From Microbacterium hydrocarbonoxydans (GTDB lineage: Bacteria; Actinomycetota; Actinomycetes; Actinomycetales; Microbacteriaceae), in contig NZ_LR882982.1 of the NCBI RefSeq assembly GCF_904831005.1, positions 2,790,001-2,854,000 of the forward strand: 64,000 nucleotides of DNA, given 5' to 3'. Both the position numbers and the translations under genes were made by a program. Within the stretch, counting starts at the first letter, position 1; every line of letters starts with the position of its first letter. Positions 16,207 through 24,677 of the stretch are shown here, piece by piece. The notes below the pieces were generated by a model. The model was not told the DNA's origin, did no database searches, and saw only the letters and a list, made by a program, of their open reading frames with translations.

Positions 16207-16817
16207 ACAACACCAACCGCGCGCTGAATCGCACCCTGCTGTTCATCATCGGGCTGCTGTTCCTCGGCCTCGGGGCACTCGGCATCGCGATCATGAGCTG
16301 GCCGACGGCATCCGACATCTGGCGATCGGCTGCAGAAGAAGCCCGCTCATGGCTCGACCAGGCGATCGCGGCGACCGCGATCGCGGGGGGCAGCCTCTCG
16401 TGGATCGGCATCGGCGCCGTGGCGGCGGTCGTCGTCGTGATCGTGCTGCTCGTCGTCGCCCTCATCAGCCTCACGGGCCGTCGCTCCCGGACGGCCTTCC
16501 GCTCGACGGGCGCGCAGAACCCGCTGGGGCGCGTCACGGTCACCGAGGCGTTCGTATCGGATGCGGTGAAGAACTCGCTCGCCACGCGCGATGAGATCCT
16601 CTCGACCCATGTCACCGCCAACGATGTCCGGCGTCAGCCCGTGCTGCACGTGGCTGTCACGCCGCGGCAGAACACCGATCCGCGCGAGCTCGTCGATCTC
16701 GTCGACCGACTGCTCACCAATCTCGCGACCCTGACGGGCCGCGAGACAGACACCTACGTCTCGATCCACACCGGGCTGCGGGCGCGACTCGCCCACGATC
16801 AGCGACGACTGTCCTGA
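16203..16817 (+). CDS. AmaP-like alkaline shock membrane anchor protein
   Basis: A 204-residue protein with two transmembrane helices (about 10-30 and 66-90) flanking a short extracytoplasmic segment. A cytoplasmic C-terminal domain (about 100-200) contains VLHVAVTPRQNTDPRELVDLVDRLLTNLATLTG. The topology resembles AmaP, which anchors Asp23 at the membrane in Staphylococcus. The GTG start at 16203 overlaps the previous stop (GTGA). The assignment rests on topology and context more than on sequence identity. Confidence 0.7.
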   Translation: MNNTNRALNRTLLFIIGLLFLGLGALGIAIMSWPTASDIWRSAAEEARSWLDQAIAATAIAGGSLSWIGIGAVAAVVVVIVLLVVALISLTGRRSRTAFRSTGAQNPLGRVTVTEAFVSDAVKNSLATRDEILSTHVTANDVRRQPVLHVAVTPRQNTDPRELVDLVDRLLTNLATLTGRETDTYVSIHTGLRARLAHDQRRLS

Positions 16818-16861
16818 CCGCCGTCAACACCACTCCCCAGGAAGAAGAAGGAACCAGCATC

Positions 16862-17086
16862 ATGCGAAACAAGATTCTCCTCATCGGCGCCGTCGCCTTC
16901 GTCGCCTACATCCTGGGCAGCCGCGCAGCGACCGTGCAGGTGCAAGAGGGCGAATCCGTGCGGCACCAGCTGGTGCGCATGTGGAACGACCCGAAGGCGA
17001 AGAAGGAACGCGCCAAGGCCGCCAGGAAGGCCGCGAAGAAGACCGCGAAGGGGGCCGAGAAGGCACTCGACAGGGTACGACGCTGA
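16862..17086 (+). CDS. Small membrane protein with a highly basic tail
   Basis: A 74-residue protein with one N-terminal hydrophobic helix (KILLIGAVAFVAYILGS). About 45 residues very rich in Lys, Arg and Ala follow, probably a cytoplasmic helix that could contact nucleic acid, phospholipid or the acidic Asp23 proteins. A purine-rich ribosome-binding site (AGGAAGAAGAAGGAA) lies upstream. It follows the Asp23 operon by 44 bp and is likely part of it. Confidence 0.7.
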   Translation: MRNKILLIGAVAFVAYILGSRAATVQVQEGESVRHQLVRMWNDPKAKKERAKAARKAAKKTAKGAEKALDRVRR

Positions 17087-17184
17087 TACCCGTCCACAGA
17101 CTTATCGTCGGTCGCGAAGAGCAACGGCGATAAGACGACGGGAATCCTCCCGCCGTCACGATCACCCCACGAAAGGAGCTCCTC

Positions 17185-17358
17185 ATGGGACTCGATGACA
17201 AGATCAAGAACGCCGCTCAGGACATCGCCGGCAAGGCGAAGGAAGCGATCGGCAACGCGACCGACAACGACAAGCTCGCCGCCGAAGGCAAGGCCGACCA
17301 GGTCAAGGCCGACGCGAAGAAGGCCGGCGAGAACGTCAAGGACGCGTTCAAGAAGTAA
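17185..17358 (+). CDS. CsbD family stress response protein
   Basis: A 57-residue, highly charged protein with the CsbD pattern: MGLDDKIKNAAQDIAGKAKE, then NDKLAAEGKADQVKADAKKAG. CsbD proteins are general-stress proteins, sigma-B dependent in Bacillus, of unknown biochemical function. A strong ribosome-binding site (GAAAGGAGCTCCTC) precedes the ATG, and a 12-bp terminator follows. Placement after the Asp23 cluster supports a shared stress response. Confidence 0.88.
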   Translation: MGLDDKIKNAAQDIAGKAKEAIGNATDNDKLAAEGKADQVKADAKKAGENVKDAFKK

Positions 17359-17368
17359 GACCCCGGCG

Positions 17369-17404
17369 CGGGCGGGTGGGACGGTGAGGCGCCCCACCCG
17401 CCCG
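17369..17404. terminator. Intrinsic terminator closing the Asp23/CsbD cluster
   Basis: A perfect 12-bp GC-only-plus-one-AT stem (CGGGCGGGTGGG at 17369-17380, complement at 17393-17404) with a 12-nt loop starts 10 nt after the csbD stop codon. Confidence 0.75.
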
Positions 17405-17435
17405 TTGCCGTACCTGCTGACACTGACGTGAGACG

Positions 17436-18317
17436 ATGCCACAGATGGATGCCGCTGCCGAGAGAGAACTGCGTGAGCTTCGTGCTCGCGCCTATGGCCG
17501 CGATGCCGACATCGCAATGGATGCCGCAGCGGTGCGCCGTCTGCACGAACTCGAGTCCGCACGCAGCGACTCCGTCACCGCGGAGCGCCGGACTCGGACT
17601 CCGAACCCGCGAGCGAGGACGCGCGCAGAGGCGCGGGCCGCGACCGCGCCCGAATCGCCGCCCACAGCATCGCGGCCCGACCGATCGCCGGTCACAGAGC
17701 ACGACGCCGACGGCCTGGGAGCGATCGAACGCTCGGTGGACGACGATTCCGCCGCCGACGAAGCCGAGACAGATGACGCCGGCCGCGATGACCGCCGCAC
17801 CCGCCGGCGTGCGACATGGTGGGCGGCCTCCGTCGTCGGCTCCGCCGCGCTGGCGGCGGTCGTGACGTTCACTCTGACCTCGACACCGGCCGTGTCGGCG
17901 TCGTCAGGGGCACCGCAGATCGAGACGCTCCGGCTCACCGCGGCCTCGGACCGCATCCCCGTGGGGTGGTTCGGAGCCGAGGACGACACGATCGCCGCCG
18001 ACTACCTGGGTTTCACCGTCTTCACGATCCCCGGGTGGTACGAAGTACGTGACGAGGGCGACGACGCGTCGAACTGCATCGCCGTCGTCAAGACGAGCCA
18101 GATCCCGCCCGTCGACAGATTCGACCAGAACGACTGGAGCTACGGCGGCGACGTCTACTCGGGGTGCGGCATCGGCGTCTTCCCCGCGACCGTCGAGATC
18201 CCGATCCGCGGCGGAGCCCCGGAGGAGTTCCTCGCCGGCCACCCCGAGGCCGACGCACTGCAGCTCGTGCTCGACGGCGATCGTGTCGGGGTGTTCCTCG
18301 ACAGCGGGTCGGACTAG
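17436..18317 (+). CDS. Membrane-anchored protein of unknown function
   Basis: A 293-residue protein. About 1-125 are hydrophilic, Arg/Asp/Ala-rich and probably cytoplasmic, with a heptad-like start (ERELRELRARAYGRDADIAMDAAAVRRLHELE). One transmembrane helix follows (about 129-150, WWAASVVGSAALAAVVTFTL). The C-terminal domain (about 155-290) is beta-rich with two cysteines that may pair (DASNC, SGC). It has the topology of a type II signalling or sensor protein, but no known domain is recognised. Confidence 0.7.
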   Translation: MPQMDAAAERELRELRARAYGRDADIAMDAAAVRRLHELESARSDSVTAERRTRTPNPRARTRAEARAATAPESPPTASRPDRSPVTEHDADGLGAIERSVDDDSAADEAETDDAGRDDRRTRRRATWWAASVVGSAALAAVVTFTLTSTPAVSASSGAPQIETLRLTAASDRIPVGWFGAEDDTIAADYLGFTVFTIPGWYEVRDEGDDASNCIAVVKTSQIPPVDRFDQNDWSYGGDVYSGCGIGVFPATVEIPIRGGAPEEFLAGHPEADALQLVLDGDRVGVFLDSGSD

Positions 18318-18354
18318 ATCTGCGCCGGCGCGACCCCGAGCTCGTCGATGCCTC

Positions 18355-19065
18355 CTACCGCTCCGCGCCGGTCACTCCCGCATTCGCCCGCGGCACCCCG
18401 GCATACTCCGGGCGGATGAACCACGACGGCAGCGCTCGCCGCAGGTGGCTCGGGCCCGACGTCATGGCGTCTTCCGCGAGCAGCAGTGTCGCCCACTCGA
18501 TGTCCCCCCGCCAGAACCGGGTCAGCGCCCGCAGCGAGCAGCGCACCTCGATCGACACGTCATAGCCGGGGTCGGCGTCGCACACGTCGGCATCCCCATC
18601 ATGAATGACCAGCCACCAGCGGCGCCGCGCCGGATCCGCATCCGTGAAGTGCACAGCGATCACCGTGCGCGCATCCGGAACCGTCTCGTGATCGATGTTG
18701 CGGTGCATGTCCCACAGCAGCAGCTTGGGGTCGAGGTCGGCATCGCCGAGTTCGCCGATCCAGCGCACACCCCAGGCCGAGAGATGCTCGACGACGGGGC
18801 GCAGTTCGGCGCCCGCCTGGGTGAGCACGTAGCGGACGTCGGCGCCCTGGGCGATCCGCTCGATCAGTCCCGCACGCTGCAGCTGGTCGAGTCGATGCGA
18901 CAGCAGTGTGGGCGACATTCGGGGGAGGCCCCGCCGCAGGGCGTTGAAGTGCTCGGTGCCCAGCAGCAGCTCGCGCAGCAGCAGCATCGTCCACCGCTCG
19001 TCCAGCAGCTCCATCGCCTTGGCGACGGGGCAGAACTGGTAGTAGGGGGCACCCACGGACCTCAC
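18355..19065 (-). CDS. HxlR-type winged-helix regulator with an SCP2-like domain
   Basis: A 236-residue protein. The N-terminal HxlR winged helix (about 8-100) contains FCPVAKAMELLDERWTMLLLRELLLG, with the Cys typical of HxlR proteins, and MSPTLLSHRLDQLQRAGLI. The C-terminal part (about 130-220) has WWLVIHDGDADVCDADPGYDVSIEV and a WRGDIEWATLL stretch like SCP2 sterol-carrier domains, a fusion common in Actinobacteria. It probably binds a hydrophobic or electrophilic ligand. It starts at GTG 19065 and is divergent from the methyltransferase gene 81 bp away, the likely target. Confidence 0.85.
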   Translation of the reverse strand: MRSVGAPYYQFCPVAKAMELLDERWTMLLLRELLLGTEHFNALRRGLPRMSPTLLSHRLDQLQRAGLIERIAQGADVRYVLTQAGAELRPVVEHLSAWGVRWIGELGDADLDPKLLLWDMHRNIDHETVPDARTVIAVHFTDADPARRRWWLVIHDGDADVCDADPGYDVSIEVRCSLRALTRFWRGDIEWATLLLAEDAMTSGPSHLRRALPSWFIRPEYAGVPRANAGVTGAER

Positions 19066-19146
19066 GATAGACCCGGTACAGATCCGATACTAGAGCGGTC
19101 TCTGCGGGCTCCGTAGCGTGAGCACCACAAGGCAGAGGAGCCCATC

Positions 19147-19980
19147 ATGAACACCACGAAGACCGACGTCCAGGCTGAAGCCGATCGGGCGCTGAAGTCG
19201 AAGCACAGAATGGTCTGGGCGCTCGGCGACTACGCCGCGGTCGCTCGCGAGGTGATTCCCGAACTCGGTCGGGTGCTCGTCGCCGAGAGCGGCGTCGGAC
19301 CCGGTGACCGGGTGCTCGATGTCGCTGCCGGCACGGGCAACGCGTCGATCGAGGCCGCGCGGACGGGAGCGTCCGTGGTCGCCAGCGATCTCACGCCCGA
19401 GCTGCTCGAGATCGGCAGGCAGGATGCTGCGCGACGGGGCCTCGAGCTCACCTTCGAGGTGGCGGATGCCGAGGCGCTGCCCTACGCCGATGACTCGTTC
19501 GACGCGGTGCTCTCGTGCGTGGGCGTCATGTTCGCGCCCCATCACGAGGTCGCGGCGCGGGAGCTGACGCGAGTGGTCCGGCCCGGCGGACGGCTTGCGG
19601 CGATCAACTGGACTCCCGAGGGTTTCGTGGGTCAGCTGTTCGCCACGCTGAAGCAGTTCGTCCCCGCCCCTCCCGCCGGCGTGCAGCCGCCGCCGCTCTG
19701 GGGCGACGAGGGGCACGTGCGCGCTCTGCTCGGAGGCCGCGTGACCGATCTGACGATGGAGCGTCGGCGGCTGTCGGTCGACAGATTCGCGTCGGGTGCG
19801 GAGTTCCGGGACTTCTTCCGCGACTCCTACGGGCCGACCGTTGCGGCGTATCGCGCGACCGGTGACGACGAAGCGCGGCGCGCAGAGCTCGACGATGCTC
19901 TGGCGGCGCTCGGCGAGCGCCACCTCGATGGTGGTCGGATGCTGTGGGAGTACCTGCTCGTGACGGCCCGCGTCGTCTGA
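19147..19980 (+). CDS. Class I SAM-dependent methyltransferase
   Basis: A 277-residue Rossmann methyltransferase. Motif I is VLDVAAGTGNASIEAA (about 58-73), followed by ASDLTPELLEIGR, motif III/IV at ADAEALPYADDSFDAVLSCVGVMFAP and VVRPGGRLAAINWT. This is the UbiE/Coq5-like small-molecule subgroup. A TAGCGT -10 element at 19114-19119 and a ribosome-binding site precede the ATG. Divergence from the HxlR-SCP2 regulator suggests inducible modification of a small hydrophobic compound. Confidence 0.88.
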   Translation: MNTTKTDVQAEADRALKSKHRMVWALGDYAAVAREVIPELGRVLVAESGVGPGDRVLDVAAGTGNASIEAARTGASVVASDLTPELLEIGRQDAARRGLELTFEVADAEALPYADDSFDAVLSCVGVMFAPHHEVAARELTRVVRPGGRLAAINWTPEGFVGQLFATLKQFVPAPPAGVQPPPLWGDEGHVRALLGGRVTDLTMERRRLSVDRFASGAEFRDFFRDSYGPTVAAYRATGDDEARRAELDDALAALGERHLDGGRMLWEYLLVTARVV

Positions 19981-20020
19981 GCCTGCAGACGTGCTCCGGA
20001 CACCCCCGCGTCGCTGCACC

Positions 20021-20048
20021 GTTGATCGGTTTTGTCCATTTGTCCGAA
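20021..20048. promoter_or_regulatory. Candidate operator upstream of the solute-binding protein gene
   Basis: GTTGATCG-N3-TTGTCC (20021-20037) is followed by a second TTGTCC core within TTGTCCGAA (20040-20048). The same GTTGATCG-N3-TTGTCCGAA order occurs inverted at 24614-24633, between the DeoR-LacI hybrid regulator and the DUF2264 gene. The match argues for one regulator at both sites. Confidence 0.6.
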
Positions 20049-20182
20049 ACCTGAGCGTGACCCTCTTACAGTGGCCACGTCGCTGAGACGATGAGCGGAG
20101 ACGAAGTCGCCTCCGTGGCTGCCCGACCATGATGCGCGGGCAGCCGGCGTTCGCGCGACGCGAGACATGGAGGATCACTGCA

Positions 20183-21466
20183 ATGACGCACACCGCACGC
20201 CTTCTGGGCATCGTCGCCGCCGGGGCGATCGCCGTCGGAACCCTTGCCGGCTGCTCGAACGCGAGTGCGGGAGACGCCGACTCCGGTCCGGTGACGCTCG
20301 AGATCGCGTGGTGGGGCAACGACACCCGTGCCGCGATGTATGAAGAGGCGATCGACCTGTTCGAGGCCGAGCATCCCGACATCACGGTGAAGTCCACATT
20401 CGGCGACTTCTCGTCGTACTGGGATTCACGATCCACCCAGGCGGCCGCCCGCGATCTTCCCGACGTCATGCAGTTCGATCAGGCGAACCTCGTCGAGTAC
20501 GGCCTGAACGGCGCGCTGCTCGACCTCTCGCCCTATGTGGGCGATCAGATCGATGTGTCGGGCATGGAAGACGTCGTGGTCGACGCCGCCACGGTCGACG
20601 GCACGCAGTACGGCATGCCCATCGGCACCGGAACCCTCGGGCTGTTCGTCAATCCGGCGGTCGTCGCGGCGTCCGGCGTCGAGCCGCTCGACCCCGACTA
20701 CACGTGGGACGACCTGAACGCGTGGATCGCCGAGGTCACGGCCGCGGGAGTCACCACACCCGAGGGCAAGCCGGTCTTCGGCGGGTTCGACCAGGGTCTG
20801 ACGATGTGGTTCTTCATCCAGTGGCTGCTGCAGCAGGGCGAGGAGCCGTTCGAGGACGACGGATCGTTCGCGTTCACCCAGGACGACATGACGGAGTTCC
20901 TCGACGCCACGACGCCGCTGCGTGAGGCGGCCGCCTACTTCCCGCCGTCGCGAGGCACCGAGATCTCGCCGGCCGACGGATTCGCGATCGGCGAGGCCGC
21001 CAGCACCCTCACCTGGGACAGCTTCTTCTCGCGGTACACCGATGTCGAGGGACTCGAGACGCTTCCGGTCCCGACGGGCGACGACGGCGAGAAGGCCGTG
21101 TTCTACACCGTGCTCCACCTCGCCGGTGCCGCCAACACCGAGCATCCCGAGGAGACCGCGCTGCTGCTCGACTTCCTCGCCACCGATGCCGGTGTCTCCG
21201 AGGTCTTCGGCACGTCACGCGGCGTGCCCGCGGACTCGGGCCAGCTCGAGGCCCTCGACTTCCCCGACGATTCGCTCGAGGCGAAGTCGCTCGCCTATCG
21301 CGAGTCGCTGGAGCAGTACGACACCGTGAGCACGCCCGCTCTTCCGGCGTCGTTCGCCACTCTCGAAGCGACCTGGGTGAGCCTGAACGAAGACCTCATG
21401 TACGGCACGATCACGGTCGATGAGTTCGTCGAGCGGTGGTGGGCAGAGGCCGAGGCGATCGGCTGA
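20183..21466 (+). CDS. ABC transporter solute-binding lipoprotein (sugar type)
   Basis: A 427-residue extracytoplasmic binding protein of the carbohydrate ABC family (family 1 type). The signal peptide ends at the lipobox TLAGC (Cys24). VTLEIAWWGNDTRAAMYEEAIDLFEAEHPDITV, DVMQFDQANLVEYGLNGALLDLSPYV and YGMPIGTGTLGLFVN follow. Two lobes and C-terminal helices complete the protein at normal length. It binds an oligosaccharide for an ABC importer, yet no permease or ATPase gene is adjacent, and a strong terminator follows directly. ATG 20183 has GGAGG 8-12 nt upstream. Confidence 0.9.
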   Translation: MTHTARLLGIVAAGAIAVGTLAGCSNASAGDADSGPVTLEIAWWGNDTRAAMYEEAIDLFEAEHPDITVKSTFGDFSSYWDSRSTQAAARDLPDVMQFDQANLVEYGLNGALLDLSPYVGDQIDVSGMEDVVVDAATVDGTQYGMPIGTGTLGLFVNPAVVAASGVEPLDPDYTWDDLNAWIAEVTAAGVTTPEGKPVFGGFDQGLTMWFFIQWLLQQGEEPFEDDGSFAFTQDDMTEFLDATTPLREAAAYFPPSRGTEISPADGFAIGEAASTLTWDSFFSRYTDVEGLETLPVPTGDDGEKAVFYTVLHLAGAANTEHPEETALLLDFLATDAGVSEVFGTSRGVPADSGQLEALDFPDDSLEAKSLAYRESLEQYDTVSTPALPASFATLEATWVSLNEDLMYGTITVDEFVERWWAEAEAIG

Positions 21467-21480
21467 TCCCCACGACACGT

Positions 21481-21527
21481 CGACGGAGGGCGGCGGTGCG
21501 AGTCGATCGCATCGCCGCCCTCCGTCG
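21481..21527. terminator. Strong bidirectional terminator
   Basis: A 21-bp inverted repeat with one mismatch (21481-21501 and 21507-21527) and a 5-nt loop separates the solute-binding protein gene from the convergent dehydrogenase gene. Confidence 0.85.
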
Positions 21528-21547
21528 CTCCCGATCCTGCGTGCGAC

Positions 21548-21580
21548 AGGCGCTCAGGCGCTCAGGCGCTCAGGCGCTCA
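21548..21580. repeat. 8-bp tandem repeat (AGGCGCTC x4)
   Basis: Four head-to-tail copies of AGGCGCTC run into the last codons of the dehydrogenase gene on the minus strand, including its stop region. A slippage-prone microrepeat. Confidence 0.7.
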
Positions 21581-22580
21581 TGGCGAGATCGCGGTGCAAC
21601 ACCTCGAAGTCCAGGACGCCGGCCGTGACGAATCGCTCGATCTCGTCGACCGTCTGACGCCCCATCCGCCCCAGCTCGTTGCCCAGAGAGCCCGCGATAT
21701 GGGGCGTGAGCGTCACCCCCGGAGCGGAGAAGAGGGGATGATCTGCGGGCAGCGGCTCGGGGTCGGTGACGTCGAGCACCGCCCGCAGTCGGCCGCTCGA
21801 GAGCTCGACGACGAGAGCGTCGGTGTCGACGAGCGACCCACGCGCCGTGTTGATCAGGACGCATCCATCGCGCATGAGCGCGAGCTCGGGTTCGCTGATC
21901 ATGCGATGAGTCGCAGGCAGCGAGGGGGCGTGCAGACTCACGATGTCGCTCAGCCGGAGCAGTTCGTGCAGCGAGACCAGAGTGGCGCCCATCGCCGCCG
22001 CATCCGCCGCCGAGAGCGACGGGTCATAGAGCAGCGGGGTGATGTCGAAGGGACGCAGGAGGTCGAGGGTGCGGCGACCGATGCGCGATGCCCCGACGAT
22101 GCCCACGGTGATGCCGTACGCCCCCACCTCGCCCCGAGGGAGAGCGAGCGACATGTCGTGCGTGGCACGGTAGGAGCGCGCGGATTCCAGCGCGTTCTTC
22201 GCACTGAGCAGGATCATCGCCAGCGTGTACTCGGCCACCGGAACGCCGTTCGCCTCGGCGCTGCTCGACACGCGGATGCCGCGCTCCCACAGCTCAGGCG
22301 ACACGATCCGCTTCACGGTGCCGGCGGCGTGGAAGACGGCACGCAGACGCGGCAGTGCGTCGAGCATCCGGGCGTCGAGCTGCGGCGCACCCCAGCCGGT
22401 GATCAGGATCTCGGCGTCGTTCGACGCACCGAGCCGCCCGAGCGGCCCGGCGTCCGAGGGCGCGAAGGGGCGTTCGTCCAGACGCACGAGCGCTCGCAAT
22501 CGCGCGAGGCTCTGCGGCTCGAACAGCCGCGGGATGAGAGTGGGATCGGAGAGGGCGAACGCCGCGCTCGGAGAGCTCAC
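21570..22580 (-). CDS. D-2-hydroxyacid dehydrogenase
   Basis: A 336-residue NAD-dependent dehydrogenase of the D-isomer family. The Rossmann motif is VGIVGASRIGRRTLDLLRPF, where the usual G-x-G-x-x-G has Ser in place of the second Gly region. The catalytic Arg is in INTARGSLVD, Glu in DPEPLPADHPLF and His in TPHIAGS. The GTG start at 22580 overlaps the stop codon of the upstream DUF2264 gene (GTGA). This excludes the longer upstream reading frame and shows translational coupling. It may oxidise or reduce a sugar-acid derivative released by its operon partner. Confidence 0.88.
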   Translation of the reverse strand: MSSPSAAFALSDPTLIPRLFEPQSLARLRALVRLDERPFAPSDAGPLGRLGASNDAEILITGWGAPQLDARMLDALPRLRAVFHAAGTVKRIVSPELWERGIRVSSSAEANGVPVAEYTLAMILLSAKNALESARSYRATHDMSLALPRGEVGAYGITVGIVGASRIGRRTLDLLRPFDITPLLYDPSLSAADAAAMGATLVSLHELLRLSDIVSLHAPSLPATHRMISEPELALMRDGCVLINTARGSLVDTDALVVELSSGRLRAVLDVTDPEPLPADHPLFSAPGVTLTPHIAGSLGNELGRMGRQTVDEIERFVTAGVLDFEVLHRDLAMSA

Positions 22581-24565
22581 GCGCGCACCTCGCCGTGGGT
22601 CGGCACGAGGTCGATGGTCCCGTCGGCCCAGCGGACCCGCAGCCGAGCGTCCTCGACATCGACCCCGGCCACCACCGAACGAGAGTCTGCGGAGGAGCCC
22701 TCGCGAACCGCATCCTCGTGCCTGGCGAGCACGACGAGCGCCGCCACGAGCTGTCCTGGTGCCGCGGTCGCCGACTGCTCGCACCAGGGCGTCGCCGACC
22801 AGGCCGTGAACGGGTTCGCGCCGCGGCGAACCGTCACGCCGCCGAGGTCGAGGCCCCGCACGGGGACCACACCGGTCGTCAGCCCGTCGGCGCGAGTGGC
22901 GAACGCGCCTTCGTCGCCGCTCGCATGGTCGTCGTCGACGGGCAGCGCCCAACCGCCGAGCCGGAAGCGCCAGGGGCCGGGGTCGTCAGGCCACCCGGAA
23001 TCGGCGTCCTCCACGGCCGGGGGCTGCGGATCCGCAGCGGGCGCAGGCGTCCACCAGGCCAGCCGCAGTTCGTGGATGCCGTGCACGATCGACGCCGTGT
23101 GCACGACGGGGCCGCGGCGCAGCGAAGCCCAGCCGGCGGCATCCGAGCTCTCTGTGTCGAGCCAGTGCACGCGTGAGCGTGAGACCGCCACCGTGTCGCT
23201 CAGGTGCACGCGTTCGATGGCGTCGCGGTGCGAGGGCCGGCCGCGGGCGTCGAGCAGCGCGACGTGGGAATCGAGGGGCGCCGCGATCGCCTCGGGCGAC
23301 AGCTCCGGCGAGGTGATGTTCGAATAGGCGAGGCGCTGATAGAAGGGGTTGTCCGTGCGCACGCCGCCCGCCGGGCCTCGGAATCCGTCGGAGCCGTGGT
23401 TCAGCACGCGCACGATGCCGTCGTGCGCACTGTCGATGACGAGCCATCCGGGTGCGGAGAGCGATCGCGTCACGATCTGTTCGCGTTCGACCGGCTCAGG
23501 AGTCGAGGTCCACTCGTCGTGTCCCTCCGGCAGCAGGAGCCCGAGGAATCCCTTGCTCGCCCAGTACGGTGACGCCCCGCTCGTGTAGAGCTGCCGCAGC
23601 GGCAGGAACTCGCGGTGCCAGCCGATCGGCAGCAGACCCTGCTCGTCGACGGCGCCCGCATCGACGAAGTGCGACACCACGCCGGTCCCGAGCACTCGCG
23701 TCGCCCCGGCGGGCAGCGGGCTGACACCGGCGATCGCCGCCGCCCAGAACGGCGCGAGCATCGCGAAGCGATAGGTCAGCGAACGTCCCTGCAGAAGCGG
23801 TGCGCCCCGTGAGCCGACGAGGTCGTGCGCCTGATCGACGAAGGCGGCGAGCCGCTCGCGGTGCACGGGAGCGAGGGCCTCACCGCGGATGCGCGAGTGC
23901 AGCAGCGGGTAGACATGCCACGCCCAGCCGGCGTAGTGGTCGAAGCTCTGCCGTGACCCGGTGGGACTCGTGCCGTCGGAGTACCAGCCGTCGCCGACGT
24001 AGAGGCTCTCGGCGATCTGCGCATTGCGGTCGAGATCGTCCTGCTCCCACGGGCCGCCGACCTGAGCGAGGAACGCCTCGATCACGTTCTGGAACCAGAC
24101 CCAGTTGTTCGTGTAGCCGGCGGTTCCCACGACTCCCGCGAGCCAGTCGACGACGTGCTGGCGGGCTCGGTCATCGAGCGTGTCCCACAGCCAGGGTCGG
24201 GTCTCGGAGAGCGCGATGGCGATGGATGCGGCTTCGACGACGGCCTGCCTCCGCTCGGCGATCGTGGGCCAGCGTTCGGGGCTCGACGGATCGACTCCCG
24301 AGAGCAGACCCGACCGGAATCGGTCGAGCACTCGATGCGGGTCGTCGCCGCCGGCGCCCCGCACGCGGAACGCCGCGAGCAGAAAGGTGCGGGCGAATCC
24401 CTCCATGCCGTCGCTCCACGGTCCTGACGCGCTCGAGGGGCCGGGAAGGCGGATGAGCGAGCCCGTCGGCGAAGCGTACGGCGAGGTCGCGGAGAGCAGT
24501 GAATCGGCGAGATGCTGCCATGACCGGCGACTGCCGTCGAACCGCGGGCTGGAGTCGTCGTGCAT
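22577..24565 (-). CDS. DUF2264 domain protein (putative polysaccharide-degrading or -modifying enzyme)
   Basis: A 662-residue cytoplasmic protein of the DUF2264 family. It has an alpha-helical toroid N-terminal half (WVWFQNVIEAFLAQVGGPW, GDGWYSDGTSPTGSRQSFDHYAGWAWHVYPLL) and a beta-sandwich C-terminal half. The architecture resembles heparinase II/III-type lyases and unsaturated glucuronyl hydrolases. The YSDG and DHYAGWA motifs are the conserved family core. Activity is not established. ATG 24565 is chosen for its GGAGG at 9-nt spacing. It is divergent from the DeoR-LacI regulator and coupled to the downstream dehydrogenase, forming a small catabolic operon. Confidence 0.75.
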   Translation of the reverse strand: MHDDSSPRFDGSRRSWQHLADSLLSATSPYASPTGSLIRLPGPSSASGPWSDGMEGFARTFLLAAFRVRGAGGDDPHRVLDRFRSGLLSGVDPSSPERWPTIAERRQAVVEAASIAIALSETRPWLWDTLDDRARQHVVDWLAGVVGTAGYTNNWVWFQNVIEAFLAQVGGPWEQDDLDRNAQIAESLYVGDGWYSDGTSPTGSRQSFDHYAGWAWHVYPLLHSRIRGEALAPVHRERLAAFVDQAHDLVGSRGAPLLQGRSLTYRFAMLAPFWAAAIAGVSPLPAGATRVLGTGVVSHFVDAGAVDEQGLLPIGWHREFLPLRQLYTSGASPYWASKGFLGLLLPEGHDEWTSTPEPVEREQIVTRSLSAPGWLVIDSAHDGIVRVLNHGSDGFRGPAGGVRTDNPFYQRLAYSNITSPELSPEAIAAPLDSHVALLDARGRPSHRDAIERVHLSDTVAVSRSRVHWLDTESSDAAGWASLRRGPVVHTASIVHGIHELRLAWWTPAPAADPQPPAVEDADSGWPDDPGPWRFRLGGWALPVDDDHASGDEGAFATRADGLTTGVVPVRGLDLGGVTVRRGANPFTAWSATPWCEQSATAAPGQLVAALVVLARHEDAVREGSSADSRSVVAGVDVEDARLRVRWADGTIDLVPTHGEVRA

Positions 24566-24613
24566 CACCGTCACCCTCCGATCGTGCACTACGCTCCTGT
24601 ACTCACGACACAC

Positions 24614-24633
24614 TTCGGACAATTTCGATCAAC
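24614..24633. promoter_or_regulatory. Candidate operator in the DUF2264/regulator divergent region
   Basis: Read on the minus strand this is GTTGATCG-AAA-TTGTCCGAA, matching the site upstream of the solute-binding protein gene in both half-sequences and in their 3-nt spacing. It lies between the two divergent starts at 24565 and 24678. Confidence 0.6.
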
Positions 24634-24677
24634 CTGCGACAGCGTGCGGGTTGCCGACTCGACGCGAGGGCGCGGAG

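Noticed and set aside
20129..20182. Upstream start for the solute-binding protein
   Set aside because: Starting there adds 18 polar residues before the signal peptide. ATG 20183 has GGAGG at good spacing and starts the lipoprotein signal directly.
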